NCBI GenBank assembly: GCA_023406965.1
Contig: JAEXTI010000563.1
Coordinates: 1 to 5,706 of the forward strand
Reading direction: 5' to 3'
Length of the DNA stretch: 5,706 nucleotides
From: Chloroflexota bacterium
GTDB taxonomy: Bacteria > Chloroflexota > Anaerolineae > Anaerolineales > Anaerolineaceae
In this document: positions 1 through 4,984 of the stretch, piece by piece
Layout: each line of letters begins with the position of its first letter
How positions within the stretch are numbered: the stretch's first letter is position 1
Translations under genes and position numbers: made by a program
The notes under the pieces: generated by a model
Told to the model about the DNA's origin: nothing
Database searches by the model: none
What the model saw: only the letters and a program-made list of their open reading frames with translations

Positions 1-128
1 AGAAGATGGCTGCGCGGGGCGAGCTGATGTCGACAGAGCAAGGTTTTGAACTGGAAGAACAACTGCTCTTTTTTAAAACCCTGGTTGGCGCGTACTTCGA
101 CCAGTTGAGCGAGACGCACCAAAGCTAG
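1..128 (+). CDS. C-terminal end of an unrecognised protein (partial, 5' end outside window)
   Basis: The only open + frame entering the window reads codons from position 3 and ends at a TAG at 126-128, giving 41 residues that finish YFDQLSETHQS. The segment is rich in Glu, Gln and Leu and looks alpha-helical and soluble, with no transmembrane stretch. A strong hairpin starts 30 bases after the stop, which supports this being a real gene end. The other two + frames are closed by stops at about 25 and 47. I do not recognise the family, and 41 residues are too few to infer a function. Confidence 0.55.
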   Translation, partial: KMAARGELMSTEQGFELEEQLLFFKTLVGAYFDQLSETHQS

Positions 129-158
129 CGCGCAATTCTCTCCTGAGAGCGAATCCAA

Positions 159-190
159 TCAAACCGGCTGAGGAAATCCAGCCGGTTTGA
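159..190 (+). terminator. Strong hairpin after the upstream gene, probable terminator
   Basis: A perfect 12-bp inverted repeat (TCAAACCGGCTG at 159-170, CAGCCGGTTTGA at 179-190) encloses an 8-nt loop. An alternative outer pairing of CCAATC (155-160) with GATTGG (192-197) would lengthen it with a 3-nt bulge. It starts 30 nt after the stop at 128, as expected for a transcription end. No run of T follows, so it is not a textbook intrinsic terminator. It could instead act with Rho or protect the mRNA 3' end. Confidence 0.55.
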
Positions 191-244
191 TGATTGGTCT
201 TAAGATTCTTAGAAGCTGACCGGTTGAAACCCACCGCAAGTCTC

Positions 245-259
245 GCCGTTTTGAACGGC
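245..259. repeat. Short perfect hairpin GCCGTT-TTG-AACGGC
   Basis: A perfect 6-bp inverted repeat with a 3-nt loop lies in the gene-free stretch between the upstream gene's hairpin and the extended -10 promoter. It has no T-run and no gene next to it. It may be an operator-like palindrome or part of the end of an inserted element. Apart from this and the next hairpin I see nothing in 197-311. Confidence 0.4.
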
Positions 260-267
260 AGGGAAAA

Positions 268-296
268 GGCGGGTTTCTCGGTAGCTTTAGCCCGCC
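268..296. repeat. Hairpin GGCGGG...CCCGCC just upstream of the ncRNA promoter
   Basis: GGCGGG (268-273) pairs perfectly with CCCGCC (291-296), and the stem extends by a G-T and a T-A pair. The right arm, as AGCCCGCC (289-296), is also a perfect 8-bp inverted repeat of GGCGGGCT (329-336) on the other side of the promoter. Two competing foldings are therefore possible around the promoter at 312-320. Small subterminal hairpins like this also occur at the left ends of IS200/IS605-type elements, but I cannot show that this is one. Confidence 0.4.
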
Positions 297-311
297 AAAG
301 GCGAACACTTG

Positions 312-320
312 TGCTATAAT
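312..320 (+). promoter_or_regulatory. Extended -10 promoter (TGCTATAAT) for the ncRNA
   Basis: TG-N-TATAAT is an exact match to the extended -10 consensus, with the TG at 312-313 and TATAAT at 315-320. No recognisable -35 hexamer lies 16-18 bp upstream (CCGCCA and neighbours), which is tolerated by extended -10 promoters. Transcription would start near 327, directly at the structured region. The nearest protein gene on this strand starts 371 bases later and has its own candidate promoter, so this promoter most likely serves a non-coding RNA. Confidence 0.6.
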
Positions 321-326
321 GCTTTT

Positions 327-563
327 GCGGCGGGCTTGCGGGCCGCGCTGTCGCCCGACAGGGCCGCACCTTAACAGAGCTTGTGTTGCTGGTTGCTGTG
401 CCGAATTCCTGCATAGCGTAAAACACATTGGGTGTTGTGCGGGCAAAGTCCGCATCATGGGTGCAACTATTTTGGGCGGGACGCGCCCATTGAGAGCAAA
501 CGTAGGCGGTTGCGTCATGCGTTTCTCAAGAAGCCCCCGCGCTTCTAGCGCGTGGGGAGCGTC
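327..563 (+). ncRNA. Candidate structured non-coding RNA, HEARO/omega-RNA-like, with no nuclease gene nearby
   Basis: The 5' end is placed about 7 bases after the extended -10. Visible helices in order: 338-344 with 362-367 continuing into CTGTC/GACAG (348-352/357-361, loop GCCC); AACAC/GTGTT (422-426/432-436); GCGG/CCGC (439-442/450-453); TGGGCG/CGCCCA (473-478/484-489, loop GGACG); TGAG plus AAACG (491-494, 498-502) with CGTTT plus CTCA (520-524, 525-528); and CCCC-CGCGCT/AGCGCG-T-GGGG (534-543/547-557, loop TCT). The last helix, in the context TCAAGAAGCCCCC...GGGGAGCGTCAC, resembles the conserved end of IS200/IS605-family right ends and of omega-RNAs of IscB (HEARO) or TnpB. Segments such as CCGAATTCCTGCA (401-413) also look HEARO-like to me, from memory only. 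In IscB omega-RNAs the guide is at the 5' end, here about 323-340; in TnpB RNAs it follows the 3' hairpin. No iscB, tnpB or tnpA gene is in the window. Structured RNA is well supported; the family is inference. Confidence 0.5.
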
Positions 564-573
564 ACCAGGTCCG

Positions 574-594
574 AAAAGGCTGGTTCGCCTTTTT
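574..594 (+). terminator. Small intrinsic terminator after the ncRNA
   Basis: AAAAGGC (574-580) pairs with GCCTTTT (587-593) around the 6-nt loop TGGTTC, and the 3' arm sits in a run of five T (590-594). The GC part is only AGGC/GCCT, so the stem is weak. The position, about 10 nt after the last conserved-looking hairpin of the ncRNA, fits its 3' end. Confidence 0.45.
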
Positions 595-622
595 CCAAAG
601 CCTCGTCCACGCCGATCGCATC

Positions 623-661
623 AACCATCGATTGGTTCTGGCTGAAATCGCCCGGCATAAT
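623..661 (+). promoter_or_regulatory. Candidate promoter and overlapping palindrome of the hybrid kinase gene
   Basis: TTGGTT (632-637) and CATAAT (656-661) are separated by 18 bp and resemble -35 and -10 elements, with 3/6 and 5/6 matches. The predicted start near 668 gives a leader of about 30 nt before the ATG at 698. The palindrome AACCA-TCGAT-TGGTT (623-637) covers the -35. A repressor or the protein itself could act there: AACCATC at 623-629 differs by one base from the AACCGTC repeats downstream of the gene. The match to consensus is modest. Confidence 0.35.
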
Positions 662-697
662 CCAGACTCTCTCGAGCTGAAGCCCAAAAGAGGTAAA

Positions 698-3600
698 ATG
701 GAGGCTATGCACCCGAGAAGCGATCGCCGCCCGACCATTGGCTTCCTGTCGACATGGTCTGTTTATGAAGGCACGACCATTGATAGCTATACGAATACCC
801 TCCTTCAAGGTATCTCGGCTGCCGCTAGCGAACAGCACGCCAACCTGTTGATTGGCTGTGGCATCTCTCTCCCCGGAAGCCCGCGTGGCAGCCGCACAGC
901 CTGGCCCGTATCCGGCGAATGGGCCGATTTCGTTCCGGTCGGACCCTGGAACTGTGATGGGTTAATCATCATTCCCGATGACCTGACAACCGAACAACTC
1001 GACTACATACAGGACCTGATCCGCTCAAAATATCCGGTCATTTTTACCACCCCAGAAAGAGCAGGACATCAAATCGCCGCAGATAATGCCGGCGGCATTC
1101 GCCAGGCATGCCAGCACCTCTTCCAACACGGGCACCGACAGATTGCTTTTGTTGCCGGCAAATCAGACCGCGGGGGAGACAGCGCCGAACGACTGGCGGC
1201 ATACCATCTGTCACTGCAAGAGTTAAATTTGCCTCGAGATGAACGCTTAATCGCCTATGGCGAGCACCGCCGCGAAGATGGTCGATTGGCGATGCGGAAA
1301 ATACTTGCGACTGGCGCGCCGTTCACAGCCGTGATCGCCAGTAATGATCTTTCTGCGTTGGGAGCGATGGAAGTGCTGCGCTCGTCTGGGCTGCGCATTC
1401 CGGAAGATGTGGCCGTGATCGGCTTCGATGACATCCTCGAGGCGCGCTCGCAGATCCCACCGCTCACCACCGTCCGGCACCCAACGTTTTCCTTAGGGTA
1501 CCAAGCAGTGCTTTCCATCCTCCAGGAGATTCGGGGCGAAACACGAGAAAGCGAGAACCGGCGGGTGGCCACTCAACTCGTCATTCGCCAATCTTGCGGC
1601 TGCCGGCCTGACACTCATAAAGCAGGATCGGTACCTGCGTTTCTTCCCGAAAATATTTCCAGTACTAAAGTCGTTCTCGCCGATTGGATGGCAGAAATCG
1701 CCCTCATTGAAGCCCGACAGAGTCTTCGCAAAGAAATTACAGATCGTTCCAAGGATTTAGCCGCTTCATTGATCGACAGCCTGGTCCACCAAGACCTTGA
1801 GCTATTTGAAGATCGTCTTCAGGACCTGTACCAATGGCTTGAAACCCATCCCGAGGACGCGTACGCATGGCAATCCGTATTTAACACCCTCCGAAACAGC
1901 CTGCCCGACCTGCTCTCCACCATCCCCAATCAAAAACCTGGCTTTACCACTGAATTGATTGAACATGCCCGCCTGGGGTTGGCTGAATCGATTCGCCGCC
2001 AAACCACGGGCGCCCTGGTTAAACATATGACCGACGCAGATCGCCTGGGCCTGATGACCTCTCAGCTTCTAGCCGCGGCAGATGTCGCAGACAGTGCGAA
2101 TATTCTGGCCCGACACCTGCCTTTATTGGGCATCAATCAGGCGCTGGCCGGGCTGTATTCGCAGGCTGAAGAGGATCCCCTGCTGCACACCGATATCCTC
2201 CTCAGCGTCGGACTCAACGAACAGGTTTCCGAAGGTCGATTTTTAACCCGTCAATTTCCCACCCCGCCGATTATTCCAAGCGAGAAGCCGTTTCAACTGG
2301 CAATCCTACCCCTGTTGATCGACGAACACGCCACCGGATTTGTGGCTTTCTCTGCAACCAACCTCGAGCCATGCGCTGCGATCGTCCACAACTTGGCCTC
2401 GGCGCTACGCGCCATTCAGCTTTACCGCGAAGCGCTCCGGGGCAGGCAACTGGCCGAAGAGGCCAACCAGTTAAAGAGCCGTTTTCTCTCCATTGTCAGC
2501 CACGAGCTGCAAACGCCGCTCAGCCTGATCGTGGGCTTGAGTGAGATGATCTTGCAAGCGCAGCCGGAACAAACCGGCGCTGCGCTGCCCGATCCACTTC
2601 TGCAGGACCTTGGAAAAATATATACCAGCGCACAGCACCTGGCGCGCTTGATCGGCGATGTGCTGGACCTGGCCAGCAGCGAAGCCGGGCAGTTGCGGAT
2701 TCTCCGCGAACCGCTCGATTTGGCCGATGTCTTGCGCGTCACGGCGCGCATCGGCGAGCAACTGGCGCACGATAAAGGCCTGGCCTGGGAAAGCAGGCTC
2801 CCCGATCGCGGCCCCTGGGTGCTGGGTGATCGAACCCGACTTCGCCAGGTGGCCCTCAACCTGATCAGCAATGCGGTCAAGTTTACTTCCCAAGGCAAAG
2901 TGACCCTGGAAGTAACCGTTTCGGGGAAGCTGGCCAGCATCTCGGTCAACGATACTGGCATCGGCATCTCACCGTCTGAACAGGCCAAGGTGTTCGTCGA
3001 GTTTCAGCGATCCGAGCGCTCGCTCCAATCCGGTTACAGCGGCATGGGCCTGGGCTTGGCCATTTCGCGGCAGCTGGTAGAACAACACGGCGGCAGCCTG
3101 TCCGTCAGCTCGCCGGGAGCGCTAGGCAGCGGCTCCACCTTTTACTTCACCCTGCCCATTCTGACTGCTAAAGGCTGGCAAGACGAACTGGCGCCTGCGT
3201 TGCCAGCTCAGGGCCAAGCGGTGTTTGTGCTCACCGAACATGCCGAACCAGCCGACCTCCTCAGCGAGCACCTGCGCCAGAGCGGCTTCGACACCCAGGT
3301 CTGCCGGATCGACCAGGATGCAGAATGGCTGGCCCGCATCACCACCAAACAGCCGGCAGCCCTGATCCTTGAAGAAGATCTGGCCGGAAAACAAGGTTGG
3401 GCCATCACCAGCTTGCTCAAGCGGCAGCCGACCACAGCCGGAATCCCCATCTTCGCCTTCGCCCTGGATGCCGCTCAGGACCGCGGCGAACTGCTTGAGT
3501 TAAATTACCTGCACAAGCCGCTCCAGGCCGATCAGCTTGCCGCAGAGTTTTTTCGCTACTTTGGAACAAAACCGGCCCTGTCCGGAGACCGGCCCCAAAC

Positions 3601-4300
3601 CGTGCTACTGGTCGATGATGACCCCGGGGTACTAGAAGTCAATCAACGTTTGGTCGAACAAGCCGGCTGCCGCCCCATCCTGGCCCGAAACGGCAAAGAG
3701 GCCCTGACCGCCCTGGAAACCACCCTCCCGGACCTGATCCTCCTGGACTTAATGATGCCCGAGATGGATGGATTTTCCGTGCTGGACGCATTGCGCGAGC
3801 GGGAGTCAACCCGCAACATCCCCGTGATCATCTTGACCGCCAAAACGCTGTCGGATGCCGACCTGGAACGCTGCAATCGGGGCGTTGCCACCATTTTAAC
3901 CAAGGGCGTGTTCAACACCGCCGAAACTCTCAGCCACATCGAAGCAGTGCTCAACCAGCAAAACACACTCAGCCAACCCACCCAGCGTCTGGTGCGGCAG
4001 GCTGTCGCCTGGATCCACACCCATTACGCCGAATCACTCACCCGTGAAGACATTGCCCAGCGCATCAACATCAGCCCCGATTACCTGACCGATTGCTTCC
4101 GCCAGGAAATGGGCATTACACCCATCACCTATCTGCGCCGCTATCGCATTCGCAAAGCCTGCGATCTCCTCAAAAATACCGACATGTCCATCACCGAAGT
4201 AGCGATGGCTGTCGGCTTTTCAGAAAGCGCTCATTTCACCAGAACCTTCCACCATGAAGTGGGCCTGACGCCGCGCGCCTACCGCCGGACAGGCGCATAA
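698..4300 (+). CDS. Cytoplasmic hybrid sensor kinase: LacI-type sensor, HisKA/HATPase, two receivers, AraC DNA-binding domain
   Basis: This 1200-residue protein joins sugar sensing to transcription control. About 12-305 is a LacI/periplasmic-binding-like sensor (RPTIGFLSTWSVYEG, DNAGGIRQA, GHRQIAFVAGK, VAVIGFDD, ending SCGC) without the usual N-terminal LacI HTH. About 306-580 is a helical then GAF-like linker. HisKA has H602 in SHELQTPL. The ATPase has NLISNAVKF (721-729), DTGIGI (752-757) and GMGLGLAIS (782-790). About 840-955 is a degenerate receiver with Glu892 at the phospho-Asp position. About 967-1085 is an intact receiver with D973/D974, D1017, T1047 and K1069. About 1095-1198 is an AraC double HTH. 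No signal peptide or membrane segment is visible, so ligand is sensed in the cytoplasm. I chose ATG 698 because AAGAGG lies 4 bases upstream; ATG 707 is an alternative. A TTG at 632 is in frame but lies upstream of the predicted transcript start. Likely role, by inference from the neighbouring beta-galactosidase: control of galactoside use. Confidence 0.92.
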   Translation: MEAMHPRSDRRPTIGFLSTWSVYEGTTIDSYTNTLLQGISAAASEQHANLLIGCGISLPGSPRGSRTAWPVSGEWADFVPVGPWNCDGLIIIPDDLTTEQLDYIQDLIRSKYPVIFTTPERAGHQIAADNAGGIRQACQHLFQHGHRQIAFVAGKSDRGGDSAERLAAYHLSLQELNLPRDERLIAYGEHRREDGRLAMRKILATGAPFTAVIASNDLSALGAMEVLRSSGLRIPEDVAVIGFDDILEARSQIPPLTTVRHPTFSLGYQAVLSILQEIRGETRESENRRVATQLVIRQSCGCRPDTHKAGSVPAFLPENISSTKVVLADWMAEIALIEARQSLRKEITDRSKDLAASLIDSLVHQDLELFEDRLQDLYQWLETHPEDAYAWQSVFNTLRNSLPDLLSTIPNQKPGFTTELIEHARLGLAESIRRQTTGALVKHMTDADRLGLMTSQLLAAADVADSANILARHLPLLGINQALAGLYSQAEEDPLLHTDILLSVGLNEQVSEGRFLTRQFPTPPIIPSEKPFQLAILPLLIDEHATGFVAFSATNLEPCAAIVHNLASALRAIQLYREALRGRQLAEEANQLKSRFLSIVSHELQTPLSLIVGLSEMILQAQPEQTGAALPDPLLQDLGKIYTSAQHLARLIGDVLDLASSEAGQLRILREPLDLADVLRVTARIGEQLAHDKGLAWESRLPDRGPWVLGDRTRLRQVALNLISNAVKFTSQGKVTLEVTVSGKLASISVNDTGIGISPSEQAKVFVEFQRSERSLQSGYSGMGLGLAISRQLVEQHGGSLSVSSPGALGSGSTFYFTLPILTAKGWQDELAPALPAQGQAVFVLTEHAEPADLLSEHLRQSGFDTQVCRIDQDAEWLARITTKQPAALILEEDLAGKQGWAITSLLKRQPTTAGIPIFAFALDAAQDRGELLELNYLHKPLQADQLAAEFFRYFGTKPALSGDRPQTVLLVDDDPGVLEVNQRLVEQAGCRPILARNGKEALTALETTLPDLILLDLMMPEMDGFSVLDALRERESTRNIPVIILTAKTLSDADLERCNRGVATILTKGVFNTAETLSHIEAVLNQQNTLSQPTQRLVRQAVAWIHTHYAESLTREDIAQRINISPDYLTDCFRQEMGITPITYLRRYRIRKACDLLKNTDMSITEVAMAVGFSESAHFTRTFHHEVGLTPRAYRRTGA

Positions 4301-4305
4301 AGCTC

Positions 4306-4355
4306 AACCGTCTAGTGGTATCCCGGAAACCGTCAAAAACATCTCGTTCACCGGC
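4306..4355 (+). promoter_or_regulatory. Candidate AraC-type binding sites: AACCGTC direct repeats upstream of the GH42 operon promoter
   Basis: AACCGTC occurs at 4306-4312 and again at 4328-4334, a spacing of 22 bp or about two helical turns. A weaker copy, CACCGGC (5/7), lies at 4349-4355, 21 bp further on, and abuts the candidate -35 at 4356. AraC-family activators typically bind direct repeats about 21 bp apart next to or overlapping the -35. The obvious candidate binder is the AraC domain of the preceding gene. The second and third copies share eight of eleven bases when extended on the 3' side. Confidence 0.45.
4317..4331. repeat. Imperfect palindrome GGT-A-TCC-C-GGA-A-ACC
   Basis: This 15-bp sequence is symmetric around C4324 apart from one mismatched pair (A4320 with A4328). 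It lies between, and slightly overlaps, the two AACCGTC repeats. It could be an operator for a dimeric regulator or just chance symmetry in a short intergenic region. Confidence 0.25.
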
Positions 4356-4384
4356 AAGACACCCCTCGGCTGCATCTTTACAAT
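4356..4384 (+). promoter_or_regulatory. Candidate sigma70-type promoter of the pseudo-receiver/GH42 operon
   Basis: AAGACA (4356-4361, 4/6 match to TTGACA) and TACAAT (4379-4384, 5/6 match to TATAAT) are separated by exactly 17 bp. Transcription would start near 4391, giving a leader of about 175 nt that contains the large hairpin at 4419-4482. The poor -35 with a repeat directly upstream fits an activator-dependent promoter. An alternative start downstream of the hairpin, using TTGCCA at 4501-4506, has no good -10. Confidence 0.45.
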
Positions 4385-4418
4385 AGCAAATAGGTAACGG
4401 CTCAGTCAGAGACGGAAG

Positions 4419-4484
4419 AAATCCTTTTTTGATGTGTTTGTGGGATGATTCGTGCCCCGCAAACACATCAAAATTAGGATTTTT
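4419..4484 (+). terminator. Long hairpin with T-run: terminator of the kinase gene or attenuator of the next operon
   Basis: TTTTGATGTGTTTG (4427-4440) pairs with CAAACACATCAAAA (4460-4473). The stem continues inward through a T-G pair and GGG/CCC (4442-4444/4456-4458) around an 11-nt loop. Outside, AAATCCT (4419-4425) pairs with AGGATTT (4476-4482) across a small internal loop. In total there are about 25 base pairs over 64 nt, and five T (4480-4484) end the structure. It lies 118 nt after the kinase stop and 82 nt before the next start codon, so it can end kinase transcripts. If the promoter at 4356-4384 is real, it also lies inside the leader of the downstream operon. Confidence 0.65.
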
Positions 4485-4553
4485 CTCCCCTTTCGAGAAG
4501 TTGCCAAATGTCTTTCATTGGGTGAGTAGATCCACAAATCAAGTTCTCGGTTC

Positions 4554-4559
4554 AGGAGA
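4554..4559 (+). promoter_or_regulatory. Shine-Dalgarno AGGAGA that fixes the GTG start of the pseudo-receiver gene
   Basis: AGGAGA ends 7 bases before the GTG at 4567, close to ideal spacing. The same frame stays open upstream to 4429, but that part overlaps the large hairpin and has no comparable ribosome-binding site, so the shorter start is preferred. Confidence 0.6.
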
Positions 4560-4566
4560 ACAGGTT

Positions 4567-4983
4567 GTGAAATTGTTGAACACAGAAATTGTCTTAATCG
4601 GTAACGACCCTACACTGGATTATCTTCTCAGCCGATTTGCGACGCGGTGCGGCTGCCGGTTGTCTGTAATAAACGGTATCCCGTCGGCGGAGGAGATCCA
4701 ATCCCAAAAACCCCGCCTGATCTTATTTTCCTCCATGCAAAACCTCGAATCTGCCCAGACTCTTGTTGCCAAACTAGCCGGTGGAGAAATTCCGGTGGGC
4801 GTTTGCGCCACCGTCAGCGACGAGGCGCGAGCGCGCGAACTGGGCGCCGACCACTGCCTGATCCACCCCCTGACCTACGAAGGCTGCATGGCGGCCTTTA
4901 TGCCAGATAGCGCGGCAGGCCCCTTATCTCCGGATCAAGACTCACCCAGCGACACTACAAATCTCAAGGGGTCGAACGACTGA
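4567..4983 (+). CDS. Small orphan receiver-like protein lacking the phosphorylation site (pseudo-receiver)
   Basis: The GTG start gives a 138-residue soluble protein. About 6-111 follows the alternating strand/helix order of a response-regulator receiver: TEIVLIGND, RLILFS, IPVGVCAT and LGADHCLIHPL correspond to strands 1, 3, 4 and 5. The key residues are missing. The acidic pair is G12-N13 with only D14 left, the phospho-accepting Asp is Ser55, and the conserved Lys is His100. It is therefore unlikely to be phosphorylated in the usual way. Residues about 112-138 form a Pro/Ser/Asp-rich tail that looks disordered, and there is no output domain. The gene ends one base before the GH42 start, so the two are almost certainly co-transcribed and probably translationally coupled. 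A role as a protein-binding partner, perhaps of the upstream kinase, is inference only. The fold assignment rests on pattern, not on a search. Confidence 0.75.
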   Translation: MKLLNTEIVLIGNDPTLDYLLSRFATRCGCRLSVINGIPSAEEIQSQKPRLILFSSMQNLESAQTLVAKLAGGEIPVGVCATVSDEARARELGADHCLIHPLTYEGCMAAFMPDSAAGPLSPDQDSPSDTTNLKGSND

Positions 4984-4984
4984 T

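Noticed and set aside
159..518. Open frame of 119 codons on the - strand
   Set aside because: It runs through the 159-190 hairpin, the extended -10 promoter and the structured RNA, is Arg/Pro-rich without family features, and has no convincing ribosome-binding site.
439..535. TnpB C-terminal coding remnant before the IS605-like hairpin
   Set aside because: No frame shows the zinc-ribbon CxxC pairs or the usual TnpB C-terminal motifs.
327..563. RNase P RNA, 6S RNA or tmRNA as identity of the structured RNA
   Set aside because: The hallmark RNase P GAGGAAAGTCC-type core, a 6S long rod with central bubble, and a tmRNA tRNA-like end or tag frame are not visible. GGCAAAGTCCGC at 442-453 resembles the RNase P core only superficially.
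319..645. Open frame of 108 codons on the + strand across the structured region
   Set aside because: It begins inside the TATAAT/ATG overlap before the predicted transcript start, has a Cys/Arg/Pro-rich composition typical of GC-rich non-coding sequence, and crosses every RNA hairpin.
632..697. Upstream TTG start for the hybrid kinase gene
   Set aside because: It overlaps the likely -35, has no ribosome-binding site, and adds 22 residues with no domain content. ATG 698 has AAGAGG just upstream.
2422..2988. Long open frame of 188 codons on the - strand inside the kinase gene
   Set aside because: It is opposite the well-supported HisKA/HATPase coding sequence, and its Ser/Arg-rich composition is what antisense to GC-rich coding DNA gives.
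4429..4566. N-terminal extension of the pseudo-receiver from an earlier start
   Set aside because: The first codons form one arm of the large hairpin, the extension has no domain features, and only the GTG at 4567 has a good Shine-Dalgarno at proper spacing.
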